From Channallabes apus (taxonomy: Eukaryota; Chordata; Actinopteri; Siluriformes; Clariidae): DNA of 64,000 bases. Where the stretch lies: positions 25,137,825 through 25,201,824 of the forward strand of contig CM060104.1 in the NCBI GenBank assembly GCA_030522415.1, given 5' to 3'. Position 1 is the stretch's first letter; every line of letters begins with the position of its first letter. A program made the translations under genes and the position numbers. This document shows positions 22,703 through 33,204 of the stretch, in pieces. The notes beneath the pieces are model-generated. The model saw only the letters and a list, made by a program, of their open reading frames with translations, searched no databases and was not told the DNA's origin.

Positions 22703-23407
22703 CAAGATAACTGGGTTATGCACTATCGCTTTCCTCTAACTGAGCTGCATTTCTCAGCCCCGCTTTACTGTTCAAACCCTGGGCGATGCTGAATCAGTGT
22801 TCTTCCTTCAAGCAGAAATATACTTGCTTTTACCTACGTTTTTGTGCATTCATGATGGCTCGCTCACGTATCCTGCATTGGTTTGGGACGTAGCTCAGAA
22901 ATGAATGAGACACTCTAACACACACCCTCAAGATGTAAACAGTAGGGGCCGTGTAGTCAGCAGGCATGGCAAACATGGCAGAAACTTTTGAAGAGTCGTG
23001 ACCAGGTCCTGCATAGTGAGAAATAATTGTCAAAACATCTAGTGGGAGATAAGCACTTTCGTAAATATTTACATGGAAATCGTAAATATTGACATGAAAA
23101 CCGATTGTCACCATGTTTGTTTACTATATGCAAATGTGTCTCATTAAATTCACCAGTGTGCCACCTACTGGAATCCTCCAGTAATACGCATAGTGTTCAG
23201 GCAAAGTATATGAACAAATATGCACATGCCGTTGTCGGGTTTATCTGATTTGAATTTAATTTCCTCAATTCAATTTGTGTTAAAAAGAGAATCAAATGTG
23301 CATAATAAGCACAATTTATAATTGTTAACATTTTAATTAACTTTCATCCATGTGTTTTTCTTGTTTCTTAAAAATTTCTAATTTTAAAAGATTGGGCAGA
23401 GAGGACG

Positions 23408-25537
23408 ATGATAAACACTGATAAAATGATGGAACAGCCAGAGGCCATGAAAATGAACACCGAGAAGAATGAGGGGAGATGCAATCTCAAGATAAAGTTT
23501 ACAGAAGCTCATACAGTGGAGGAGAAGAGGAAAGAGACATCTGATCTTCAGCAGAGAGAGCTCGATGATGAAGAGGCTCAGATCAGAAAAGGGATAGAGC
23601 AACTTATGAAGGAAAAGGATGAAATGGAGAAAAGGTTACAGGCTGAAAAAGACATTTTGATGCTCCAGATTGAGGAAGAGAGAAGGAACAATGAGACAGA
23701 GAAAGAAAAATTTGGCCTCCAACTGAGAGAAATCCAGGCCAGTGGAGCTCAAATGAGAGAAGAGATAGAGGAACTTGTGCAGAAAAGAGATGAAATAGAG
23801 AGGACATTTCAGGATAATGTACCTGACTTGGTGTTCCAGCTTGAGAAACAGACAAGGAACATTGAGAAGGAGAAAAAGAAATCTGAGATCCATCTGAGAA
23901 AGATCCAGGCCAAAGAGGCTCAGATGTTAAAAATGAAGGAGGATCTGGTGAATGAAAGGGATGAAATAGAGAGAAGGTTAAAGGCAGATATAGAGAACTT
24001 GGCACTTCAGCTTGAGAACAAGACAAGGAACATGGAGCAGGAGAAAGAGGAATACGAGCTTCAGTTGATAACGAGCGAGGCCAGAGAACCTCAGATAAGA
24101 AAAGAAATGCATGATCTGGAGAAGGAAAAGGAGGAATTAAAAAAAAGGTTACAGGCTGAAAGACATAGGTTGGTGCTCAATCTTGAACAGGAGACAAAGA
24201 TAATGCAGAAGGAGAAAAAGAGATCTGACCTCCAACAAAAAGAGTTCAAGGCCAAGGAATGTCAGATGAGAGAGGAGATTGAGACTTTGGAGATGGAAAG
24301 AAATGAAATGCGGAGAAAATTTATAGCTGATAAAAATAGGCTAGTGCTCCAGCTTAAGGAAAATACAAGATACACTGAGACAGAGAAAGAGGGATCTGAG
24401 CTCCAGCAGCAGTTTGAGGCCATAAAAGCTCAGATGAGAGAAGATGTGAGAAAGGTGTTGAAGGAAAGGGATGAAATGTGGAGAGCATTTCAGGCTAGTA
24501 CAGATAGATTGGTGCTTCAGCTTGAGCAAAAGACAAAGGAATTGGATGAGGAAAAAGAAAGATCTGAACTACAGTGGCAAGAGACTAAAGTCAGAGAAGC
24601 TCAGATAAGAGACGAGATGGAGGACTTGGTGAAGCAAAGAGATAAAATAAAAAGATTTCAGGCTGATAAAGACAACTTGTTGCTCCTGCTTGAGAATGAG
24701 AAAGAACGGTCCAACAAAATGGAGAGAAGTCAGCAGCTAGTTAGAAGAATCTGGATAGAACATTGTGACATTTTTGGTGAAAATATTCTTAAAAAGGAAA
24801 AAATGCTGGAGGAGATGACAGAAGAGGTGGAGGCCCTGAACAGAACAGTGAAAAACCTTAAGCAAAAAGCAAGGGATATGTATCCTGAGATGAAGCTTAA
24901 TGAAGTTGGTAAAAGGGTGAAAAAGTTTGTTCCACTGAGGTTACAAAATCTGTGGAAGAAGAAGAACATTAAGATAAAACAGGACTTAGAGAAAGAGATA
25001 GAGAGACTTGAAAAGATAGAAAACCTTCATAAAGAAAATGAGGAAATGGAGCTTGATCTTAAGACAGAGAGGGAAAGCATGGAGAAGGAGAAAAATCAAG
25101 AGGAGGTAATTCTGGAAGAAATAAAAGGACAGAGATCAGAGTTTGTTGTTGAAAAGGAAATGTTGGTGCATAAGTTTCTAGAGAAGGACAAAATCTTGAA
25201 GATGACAGAAGGAGAGGAGGACGCAGAAATGACTGCTGAACTAATGGTGGAGAAGGAGGAACACCAGGAAGGTAATATGAAGCTGAAGTACCTTCCACTA
25301 TCGTTGTTCCAGAAGCTCTGTATGAAGAGCAACTTCAAGAGGAAACGGCATATTGAACATGGGACACCGGAGCTTCAGGACAGAGTGATAGAAGACACAG
25401 AAGCTCAGATGAGTGATGAAGTTCCATTGGAGGAATGCCTTCAGCCTCACAGGGAGGCGATGACACTTGAGTCTGAAAAGGAAAGGGAGAACATGGAGAA
25501 TAAATGGCATCAGATCGAGGTAGAAGTAGAAATCTAA
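23408..25537 (+). CDS. 709-residue coiled-coil protein with seven 57-residue repeats
   Basis: A single uninterrupted exon starts at ATG 23408; no other frame on plus is open here. Residues from about 57 to 450 form seven tandem repeats of 57 residues (171 bp). Each follows the pattern A-Q-M-R-E-E-I-E-x-L, then E-R-D-E-I-x-R, then L-V-L-Q-L-E, then T-R-x-x-E-x-E-K. The fifth repeat is one residue short and the seventh breaks down. The second half stays charged and helical, with basic patches (for example K-K-K-N-I-K-I-K). There is no signal peptide or membrane segment. The whole chain is rich in Glu, Lys, Gln and Arg with heptad-like spacing, so it should form a long coiled coil. I do not recognise a named orthologue; the 5' exon and promoter above are possible. 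Golgin- or trichohyalin-like naming would rest on composition only. Confidence 0.8.
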   Translation: MINTDKMMEQPEAMKMNTEKNEGRCNLKIKFTEAHTVEEKRKETSDLQQRELDDEEAQIRKGIEQLMKEKDEMEKRLQAEKDILMLQIEEERRNNETEKEKFGLQLREIQASGAQMREEIEELVQKRDEIERTFQDNVPDLVFQLEKQTRNIEKEKKKSEIHLRKIQAKEAQMLKMKEDLVNERDEIERRLKADIENLALQLENKTRNMEQEKEEYELQLITSEAREPQIRKEMHDLEKEKEELKKRLQAERHRLVLNLEQETKIMQKEKKRSDLQQKEFKAKECQMREEIETLEMERNEMRRKFIADKNRLVLQLKENTRYTETEKEGSELQQQFEAIKAQMREDVRKVLKERDEMWRAFQASTDRLVLQLEQKTKELDEEKERSELQWQETKVREAQIRDEMEDLVKQRDKIKRFQADKDNLLLLLENEKERSNKMERSQQLVRRIWIEHCDIFGENILKKEKMLEEMTEEVEALNRTVKNLKQKARDMYPEMKLNEVGKRVKKFVPLRLQNLWKKKNIKIKQDLEKEIERLEKIENLHKENEEMELDLKTERESMEKEKNQEEVILEEIKGQRSEFVVEKEMLVHKFLEKDKILKMTEGEEDAEMTAELMVEKEEHQEGNMKLKYLPLSLFQKLCMKSNFKRKRHIEHGTPELQDRVIEDTEAQMSDEVPLEECLQPHREAMTLESEKERENMENKWHQIEVEVEI

Positions 25538-25821
25538 AAACTGAGGAAGACGAGCAACAAAAAGAATTAATAGACTTCCACTTCAGGTTATGTTTAGAGC
25601 CACTTCACTTCAGAAGAGTTACAGTACTTCTTTCAATTTATTTGATTTACTAGATTAATTACATGCAGTAGCTGGAGGAAATTCAGTAGATTCAAACTCA
25701 TGCTATGCGGAAGTTTCTGAGCAGAACGACTGCTGATTTTTTAAATACAGGAGTTTAGTTGAGAGAAGTTCCCTTAACCGACATACCCTGTACAGGGAGC
25801 AGAGTGTAAAGTACACTGTGG

Positions 25822-25827
25822 AATAAA
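25822..25827 (+). promoter_or_regulatory. Candidate polyadenylation signal for the coiled-coil gene
   Basis: AATAAA lies about 285 nt after the stop codon at 25537, followed by a GT/CA-rich stretch. Confidence 0.4.
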
Positions 25828-25860
25828 ACACAGCCCGCTCATACCGCTACATGCTCCTGC

Positions 25861-25861
<1 letters not shown>

Positions 25862-25936
<75 letters not shown>

Positions 25937-25990
25937 ATGTAGTTCAGCATACTTAAACTGAAAAAAAAAATGAGAGAGAGAGAGAGAGAG
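25862..25990. repeat. (CA)n and (GA)n microsatellites
   Basis: (CA)n runs from 25862 to 25935 and (GA)n from 25971 to 25990. Confidence 0.95.
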
Positions 25991-26279
25991 CACTTCTTCC
26001 TCTTTTAAAACCTAACTGGAATACCTCAAGAATGCCGTGTGTATGTACAGTAAGTAAGACTGGAGCCGTACTGGAGAAAATGGTCTCTATAGCTCCAGTC
26101 TTACTTAGATACACATACTTAGATACTGCATTCTCGAGGTGTTCCAGAACTAAGTTACATTAAATAAAGATGTTAACCCCTCAACATTAAAACAATGAAG
26201 CATCTAATATAGCTCAGGGCCATTATTAACAGCAGCACTGAATTGTACAGGAGTCGAAGAAATAATAATAATAATAATA

Positions 26280-26585
26280 CAAAATTCAAATTCAAATTTA
26301 ATTTGTCACATACTCAGTCATACACAGTACGATATGCAGTGAAAAGCTTATACGAACCACAGTGACCTTAAAAAAATAAAAGCTTATACATAAGAAAGAA
26401 ATATGAACAGAAAGAAATACGAAAGAATATAAATTGAACTAGTAAAATATACTGTACAAATAAGGGCATAATAAAAATGTAGAAATATGGAAGAAAAAAA
26501 TTGAAATTAGTAAAAAAAATTTAAGTGACTATGGGTGTGCAAATATACATAAAGTGACTTATTAAGTGTCTTATTAAAGTGTCTT
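26280..26585 (-). mobile_element. Rex1-like LINE 3' end, antisense
   Basis: AATTTGTCACATACTCAGTC...GTACGATATGCAGTGAAAAG is the reverse complement of the Rex1-like 3' end at 34310-34380. It continues into A-rich UTR sequence until the Tc1 remnant starts. Confidence 0.7.
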
Positions 26586-27807
26586 GTGAGGTCAAACGTT
26601 TTCTGTAAGTCTCCACAAGGTCTTCACACACTGTTGCTGGAATTTTGGCCCGTTCCTCCATGCAGATCTCCTCTAGAGCAGTGATGTTTTGGGGCTGTCG
26701 CTGGGCAACACGGACTTTCAATTCCCTCCAAAGATTTTCTATGGGGGTTGAGATCTGGAGACTGGCTAGGCCACTCCAGTACCTTGAAATGCTTCTTATG
26801 AAGCCACTCCTTCTTTGCCCGGGACATGGATATGGTGTTTTTGGGATCATTTTCATGCTGAAAGACCCAGACACGTTTCATCTTCAATGCCCTTGCTGAT
26901 GGAAGGAGGTTTTCACTCGAAATCTCACGATACATGGCCCCATTCATTCTTTCCTTTACACGGGTCAGTCGTCCTGGTCCCTTTACAGAAAAACAGCCCC
27001 AAAGCATGATGTTTCCACCCCCATGCTTCACAGTAGGTCTGGTGTTCTTTGGATGCAACTCAGCATTCTTTCTCCTTCAAACAAGTTGAGTTTTTGCCAA
27101 AAAGTTCTAGGTTGGCTCATGACATTCTCCCATCCAAATGCTCTCTAGCAAACTGCAGATGGGCCTGCTTAATCAGGCTACTGGCTTAATCAGGGGGACA
27201 CGTTTGGTACTGCAGGATTTGAGTCCCTGGCAGCGCAGTGTGTTACTGATGATAGCCTTTATTTATTCGGTCCCAGCTCTCTGCAGGTTATTCACTAGGT
27301 TCCCCCATTCTGGGATTTTTGTTCACAGTTCTTATAATCATTTTGACTCCACAGGTGAGATTGTGCGTTGAGACCCAGATGGAGGGAGATTATCAGTAGT
27401 CTTGTATGTCTTCCATTTTCTAATAATTGCTCCTACAGTTGATTTCTTTACACCAAGCTGCTTATCTACTGCAGATTCAGTCTCCCAGCCTGGTGTAGGT
27501 CTACAGTTTTGTTTCTGGTGTCCTTTGACAGCTTTTTGGTCTTTTGGCCATAGTGAAGTTTGGAGTGTGACTGTTGTGGACACATATCTTTTATACTGAT
27601 AAAACAAATAGATGCCATCAATACAAGTAACGAGTGGAGGACAGAGGAGCCTCTTAAAGAAGATGTTACAGGTCTGTGAGAGCCAGAAATCTTGCTTGTG
27701 TGTAGGTGACCAAATGCTTATTTTACGGAGGAATTTACCAATTAATTCATTTTAAGTCAGAGAACTTGCACAATTGATGGCTGAATAAATATTTTTTTGC
27801 CCCACTG
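26586..27807 (-). mobile_element. Older Tc1-like transposon remnant (second family)
   Basis: The right end GCCCCACTG is followed by TA at 27808; the left end is lost under the Rex1-like tail. Transposase pieces are readable: an N-terminal helix-turn-helix ([17 protein letters not shown]) at 27338-27607, and a C-terminal part with [13 protein letters not shown] and [10 protein letters not shown] at 26521-27058. The centre (27070-27340) is deleted or scrambled. It is far more decayed than the four-copy family. Confidence 0.85.
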
Positions 27808-27809
27808 TA

Positions 27810-28230
27810 CTTTCTGTCCCACACTTGTACTCATGATGCTCATTTGCACACTTCTGGACATTTTTCACTCATTCCACTTTTTACTTGCATTTAAATAAAA
27901 ATTTATTTGTCTTATACAGAAAAGTTTTATATTTAGAAAACTTTTATTTACATTTGGCAGACGCTCTTATCCAGAGCGACTTACATTTTTATCTCATTAC
28001 ACATCTGAGCAGTTGAGGGTTAAGGGCCTTGCTCAAGGGCCCAACAGTGGCAACTTGGTGGTTATGGGGTTTGAACCTGAGATCTTCCAAACCGTAGTGC
28101 AATGCCTTAACCACTGAGCTACCCCTGGCCTTTTATATTGTGGTCTAACTTCTTATAGTTCAACTATTTTATTTATTTCTTGCTTATTTTTCCATTTCTC
28201 TTACTTCTTGTAAATTGTTGTTAAAAATGT
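27810..28230 (+). mobile_element. Rex1-like LINE 3' UTR fragment, split by a SINE
   Basis: 27815-27946 and 28133-28230 match 34060-34290 in order (TGCTCATTTGCACACTTCTG, then TTGGTCTAACTTCTTATAG-like). They are interrupted exactly by the SINE at 27947-28132. Confidence 0.75.
27947..28132 (-). mobile_element. tRNA-derived SINE
   Basis: On the minus strand a tRNA-like head carries an A box (TAGCTCAGTGGTTA) and a B box (GGTTCAAACCC). The body ends in CGCTCTGGATAAGAGCGTC, a tail widespread in fish SINEs. A duplication near CTTTTAT flanks it inside the Rex1-like UTR. Confidence 0.8.
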
Positions 28231-28312
28231 TAAGGTCTGTGATTAGGTGTGTGAGTGTGTGTATGTGTGTGTGCCCTGCGATGGATTGGCACCCTGTCCA
28301 GGGTGTACCCCA
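28231..28312 (+). repeat. Interspersed repeat, left half
   Basis: The block CCCTGCGATGGATTGGCACC...CCAGGGTGTACCCC is the same family as 31076-31305. Its right half resumes at 30059, after the L2 insertion. Confidence 0.75.
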
Positions 28313-29039
28313 CCTTAATCCGGATAAGACAGAAGTTCTAGTCATAGGACCGCATACAGCTAGAAGTAAAATTTTAGATCACACCGTAACTTTAGATGGC
28401 CTTTCTGTTCCATCAAGTGCAACAGTAAAAGACCTCGGCGTGATTATAGATTCCAGCCTTTCATTTGAAGCTCATGTAGATAATATCACCAGGATAGCAT
28501 TCTTTCACCTCAGAAATATCGCCAAGATAAGAAATATATTGTCGGTAAACGATGCAGAAAAACTAGTTCATGCTTTTATCACTTCTAGGTTGGACTATTG
28601 TAATGCCTTACTGTCTGGTTGTTCTGTTAGGTGCATAAACAAGCTTCAGCCAGTCCAGAATGCAGCAGTGAGAGTCCTCACTAGAACCAGAAGATATGAG
28701 CACATCACCCCTATCCTATCTTCACTACATTGGCTCCCCGTGAAATTTAGCATTGATTTTAAAATACTACTCTTGACATATAAAGCATTAAATGGTCTCG
28801 CGCCGCAGTATCTGAGCGAACTGCTAATGTCTTACGATCCGCCACGCCTACTTCGGTCAAAGGATGCAGGCTGCTTGTCAGTACCGCGTATTATGAAAAC
28901 TACAGCTGGGGGCGGAGCTTTTTGTTACAAAGCCCCAAAATTATGGAATAGTCTTCCAAATAGTGTTCAGGACTCAGACACAGTCTCAGTGCTTAAGTCT
29001 AGGCTAAAAACCTATTTATTTAGCCAAGCATTTTTATAA
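28311..29039 (+). pseudogene. L2 reverse transcriptase C-terminal segment (open frame)
   Basis: The frame is open from the truncation to the natural stop. It contains L-G-V-I-I-D-S-S-L-S-F-E-A-H, S-R-L-D-Y-C-N-A-L-L-S-G, L-Q-P-V-Q-N-A-A-V-R-V-L-T and L-H-W-L-P-V. This is the thumb and C-terminal region of L2/CR1-type reverse transcriptases. The catalytic domain is absent, so it is non-functional although open. The ORF extends upstream into the host repeat only by chance. Confidence 0.88.
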
Positions 29040-30058
29040 ATAGATTAGCCTTAGGTAAAGGAGCAGATCTGGGGGACTCATGGACATAGAGTATTATAAT
29101 GAAGTGCTATGTTTAGATGCTGTCTTCCTCACTCTCAATTGATCACTCAGGTTTGTTGACGGTGAGGTGATTGTTTGCTTTACATCTCAGGGAGCCCTTA
29201 TGTTTGTGTTTCCTTCTGGCTCTCCCTTTTAGTTATGCTGTCATAGTTAGTCCTGCCGGAGTCTCTGCTTGCACTCTACAGTAAATATACATTCACATTA
29301 GACATTGTGACTGTGACCATACCTAATTGCAATCTCTCCTCTTCTCTTCCTCCCCCTCTTTCTCTTTCCTCTCTCCCCCTGTCTCCCCCTTTCACTCTTT
29401 CTCTCTCTCTCTCTCTGTCGAGCTACACATGTGGTTCCTGAGCTGCCAGTGATCCAGACTCCCTCTGCCCTCCGGACCTGTCTGATCCATCCTGGTGCCC
29501 CGTTTCTGGTTGGAGGTCTCGTCGCATGGATGCCCCGTGTGTCTCTTTAGGATGCGTCTGGTGTCTGGGGTCTCTATCTACTTAGAAGATGGTTCTGGCC
29601 TCGACTGGTGTTGTCAGCTGTTTCTCTGAGGACTTGACAATTCGATAGTTCAGGACTGGAACTTTCTACAAGTCTATCTCAGTCTCCAATAACTACTGGA
29701 CTCCATTTTACATCAACTATTATAACATCAATTAACATCAACTATTATAGCTGAACCTAACACTTAACACTGTATAAATGCAGATCATTTCCTGCTATCT
29801 GTTTCACCCAGATGAGGATGGGTTCCCTGTTGAGTCTGGTTCCTCTCAAGGTTTCTTCCTATTACCATCTCAGGGAGTTTTTCCTTGCCACTGTCGTCCT
29901 CGGGCTTGCTCACCAGGGACTATCTGACCATTTTTGATTCATACACATTCACATTCCACACAAACTTAAATAGTTCTTTTGATTGTGTAAAGCTGTTTTG
30001 AGACAATGTCAATTGTTAAAAGCGCTATACAAATAAAACTGAATTGAATTGAATTGAA
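28313..30058 (+). mobile_element. L2-clade LINE, 5'-truncated
   Basis: The 5' truncation lies within the reverse transcriptase (L-N-P-D-K-T-E-V). It keeps the C-terminal coding region, a pyrimidine-rich UTR (about 29330-29420) and the conserved end AGCGCTATACAAATAAAACT followed by (TTGAA)n. It sits inside the repeat whose halves are 28231-28312 and 30059-30135. Confidence 0.9.
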
Positions 30059-30135
30059 TAGTGCCCGAAGTCTCCGGGGATAGGCTCCAGGTCCCCCGCG
30101 ACCCTGAACACAGGATTAAGCGGTATAGATAATGA
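30059..30135 (+). repeat. Interspersed repeat, right half
   Basis: GGGATAGGCTCCAGG...GCGACCCTG...AAGCGGTATAGA continues the repeat interrupted at 28312. The intact copy is at 31076-31305. Confidence 0.75.
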
Positions 30136-30236
30136 ATGTTACAGGTGGTCGTATAAGCATTTCATTACATATCGTACTGTATATGACTGTATGTAACAAA
30201 TAAAATTTGTATTTTATTTTATTTGAATTTGATTTC
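30136..30236 (+). mobile_element. Rex1-like LINE 3' end
   Basis: GTCGTATAAGCATTTCATTA...TAACAAATAAAATTTG matches the other Rex1-like tails. Confidence 0.7.
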
Positions 30237-30325
30237 TTTCTCTTTCTTACTCTCTCAACTACCCACCTACACTACCAGTACACACACACACACAAACTAG
30301 GTATTATTATGTAAATTTAACTATA

Positions 30326-30795
30326 CAGTGCACCTGGAAAGTATTCACAAAATGGATTAAATTATTTCCCCCCCTCATAATTCTACACACAACACCCCAT
30401 AATAACAACGTGAAAAAAGTTTACTTGAGATTTTTGAAAAAAATTTATTAAAAAAAAAAAATGGAGAAAGCACATGTACATAAGTATTCACACCCTTTGC
30501 CATGAAGCCCAAAATTGAGCTCAGGCACATCCTGTTTCCCCTGATCATCCTGTTTCCCTGATCATCCTGCTTCCCCTGATCATCCTGTTTCCCCTGATCA
30601 TCCTGTTTCCCCTGATCATCCTGTTTCCCCGATCATCCTTGCGATGTTTCTGCAGCTTAATTGGAGTCCACGTGTGATAAATTCAGTTGATTGGTCATGA
30701 TTTGGAAAGACAGACACCTGTCTATATAAAGGTCCCACAGTTCATGTGTAAGCACAAACCAAGCATGAAGTCAAAGGAATTGTCTGTAGACCCAA
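30326..30795 (+). mobile_element. Tc1-like transposon 5' end (third family), with an internal minisatellite
   Basis: The end CAGTGCACCTGGAAAGTATT is followed by a typical Tc1 leader (AATTGGAGTCCACGTGTGAT and TATATAAAGGTCCCACAG). It reaches only the first transposase codons and is cut at about 30795. At 30533-30640 an approximately 18-bp unit (CCTGATCATCCTGTTTCC) is repeated about six times. Confidence 0.75.
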
Positions 30796-31075
30796 TACAA
30801 TTGAATTGAATTGAATTGAATTGAGTTTATCAAAATAGAGCAATAACCATTTGGGAATAGCAGCCATTTTTAAGCAAAGTCCCTCTATATAACTTTAGCT
30901 CTTTTACTTTAAACAGTGCATCGCCTTGTGTAATCAACAAATTCCTGCATTGAGGAATATTATATACTGATATAACAATCGAATGAAGAAAGTTTTTTAC
31001 TTTCACAAAGACACAAACATATATAAACTGAAAAAAAAAACCCTATTAAATTACTTATCAAATAAAGTGGTTCAT

Positions 31076-31305
31076 TGCCAGTTTTTACTCCGGTTTCCTC
31101 CCACAGTCCAAAGATATGCAGGTTAGGCTAATTGGCGTTCCAAATTGCCCGTAGTGTGTGTGTGAGTATGTGTGTGTGCCCTGCGATGGATTGGCACCCT
31201 GTCCAGGGTGTACCCCGCCTTGTGCCCTAAGTTTCCTGGGATAGGCTCCAGGCCCCCGCGACCCTGTATATAAGGATAAAGCGGTATAGAAGATGAATGA
31301 ATGAA
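31076..31305 (+). repeat. Interspersed repeat, intact copy
   Basis: The sequence begins ACTCCGGTTTCCTCCCACAG and ends GCGGTATAGAAGATGAATGA. It is the template for interpreting the split copy at 28231/30059. It is a well-known fish repeat shape, but I do not assign its class. Confidence 0.7.
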
Positions 31306-32289
31306 TTGCCAGTTTTTGTGTTGCTGTTAAATAAAAATATTAATGTTCATTTCAATGTAGATTTAAAGTCGTGACATATTGTACACTAGTGTTTCCCAAC
31401 ATTACAATATAGCACATTTCAGTGTTTCCCTGCTCTACTCTACAACACTGACTTCTATCAGTAAAGGTTGTTAATCAGCTAAATATGTTGTGAGCTGAGA
31501 AAACAAGAAAATGTTCATCCTCGTGATCCTCTGTGTATCATGTTCAGGTCCGAGAAGAATTAAAGCTGGTCAAATCTGTGAAGAAAGAGAAAAAGTATAG
31601 ACACTCAGATTTGATCAGATGTTTATCAGAATCATAGAAGAAAAATGTACATTAATACTGTGTGTATATGTCTTTGTGTGTGTGAGTGTGTGTAGGAGGG
31701 AGAGAGGGGGAAAGACGAAAGTACAGTATTTACACTACAGATCCCCAAATACTCACATTAAACTTTAATCCAAACAAACATTGTAAAACTACATAATCAA
31801 TAAAACACTTTTATACACAAAAAACTCATTCAAATATACAAAATATGAAACCAGAAATACCACACGTTGTGTAAAATTATGTAAATGAGTAGTAGTACTT
31901 TGTTCCTCCTCCTCAGCCAGAATTCTTTGAGGAGTGGACTACTGAAAAACAATGTTCCCCATCACGATGGTTCCATCTTTCTCGACTAGTAGTTGAGTTT
32001 TATAGGATGGAGTCTTGTCATACACCAGTGTTTTGTATTTCTACCATAGAAGTTCATTCAGATTGAGATGAGGACTGTTTGCTGGCCGTGTCATTGAGCT
32101 GTTTTGACTTACATCATCACCAAACTTGTTTTCTATCAATGCATTTGGGAAAAATGTCCAAAATCTCAGTGTCCATGAATCTGCACTCACAAGGAGATGA
32201 TGCTGGAGCTTCTGTCTGGTGATGTGATTGTGCACTGAGTGTTAAAGTCTTGAACACTACAGTATCTCCCTTGAGTAAATCAGTGTGTA
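31306..32289. other. Unassigned; contains a block inverted relative to 37005
   Basis: No gene is supported. The stretch ending near 32225 contains, in reverse complement, CACCAGACAGAAGCTCCAGC, which recurs in plus orientation at about 37008-37035. A shared DNA element of unknown class is likely. Confidence 0.4.
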
Positions 32290-33199
32290 GTAGGACCCAC
32301 TCATAAAGCAGGTCATACTTTAGATTTAATATTATCCTTCATATTAAGTATAGGAAATATAATCACAATTCCACAGTCTAAAGTTATCTCAGATCACTGT
32401 CTTGTCTAAATCATACTCATAGTAATAATGTAAGCACAACGCCGCTCTACCGTATTAAACGTACATTCACACAGAGCTTTATCTGTAGTCTCCCAGTGTT
32501 ATCAACTTTGATTGGATCGCCATCAGAATGTTCATTGTTATACCGATGACACACAGTTATACGTCTCAACAAAGCCTGATAAGAAAAGCCAGCTTACTAA
32601 ATTTGAGCAATGTGTTACGGGCATGACCGCATGGTAATTAATTTCCTTCTGCTTAACGATGACAAGATAGAAGTACTGGTAAAGTGCCAGATGCTGCTAG
32701 AAGTTTTTTACTCTGGATGGCCTTTCTGTTCCATCATGTACAACAGTAAGAGACCTTGGCGTGAATATAGATTACAATCTTTCATTTGAAGCTCTTCTAG
32801 ATAATATTATCAGGACAGCATTCTTGAATCTCAAAAATATTGTCAAAGGAATATGTTGTCACTAAATGATGTAGAATTGTCTCTAGGTTTTTCCACCTTA
32901 TAAATATTGGCAAGCTTAGAAACATCTTATCCGTATCTGATGCAGAAAAGCAAGCTCATGAATTCATGACCTCCAGACTGGACTATTGTAGTACATTACT
33001 AGGTGGCTGTCCTGCATCCTCAATAAACAAGCTTCAGTTAGTCCAAAATGCAGCTCCCACATATTTATCCAGTCTTCTGACACGTTACAATCCACCACGT
33101 TCCCTAAGATCACAAAACTCCAGACTTCTGGTAGTTCCCAGAATATCAAAATCTACAAAAGGAGATGGATCGTTTTCATATTTAGCTCCTAAGGTCGTA
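32290..33199 (+). mobile_element. L2-clade LINE, degenerate and internally deleted
   Basis: The pieces appear in order. The endonuclease end (G-H-T-L-D-L-I-L and I-S-D-H-C-L-V) lies at about 32308-32405, the polymerase motif Y-T-D-D-T-Q-L-Y at about 32540, and the L-G-V region at about 32755. S-R-L-D-Y-C-S-T-L-L-G-G and the C-terminal block follow at 32966-33195. Large parts are missing and the frames are broken. Confidence 0.75.
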
Positions 33200-33204
33200 T
33201 TCTC

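Noticed and set aside
23604..24026. Minus-strand frames opposite the coiled-coil exon
   Set aside because: Ser/Pro/Leu-rich shadows of Glu/Lys-rich codons on the plus strand; no independent support.
28215..29039. 274-codon gene starting at 28215
   Set aside because: The first 32 codons are host repeat and GT-rich sequence. The rest is a truncated L2 reverse transcriptase with no catalytic domain.
30533..30640. CRISPR-like array
   Set aside because: Units are contiguous without unique spacers and lie in a vertebrate Tc1 element; it is a minisatellite.
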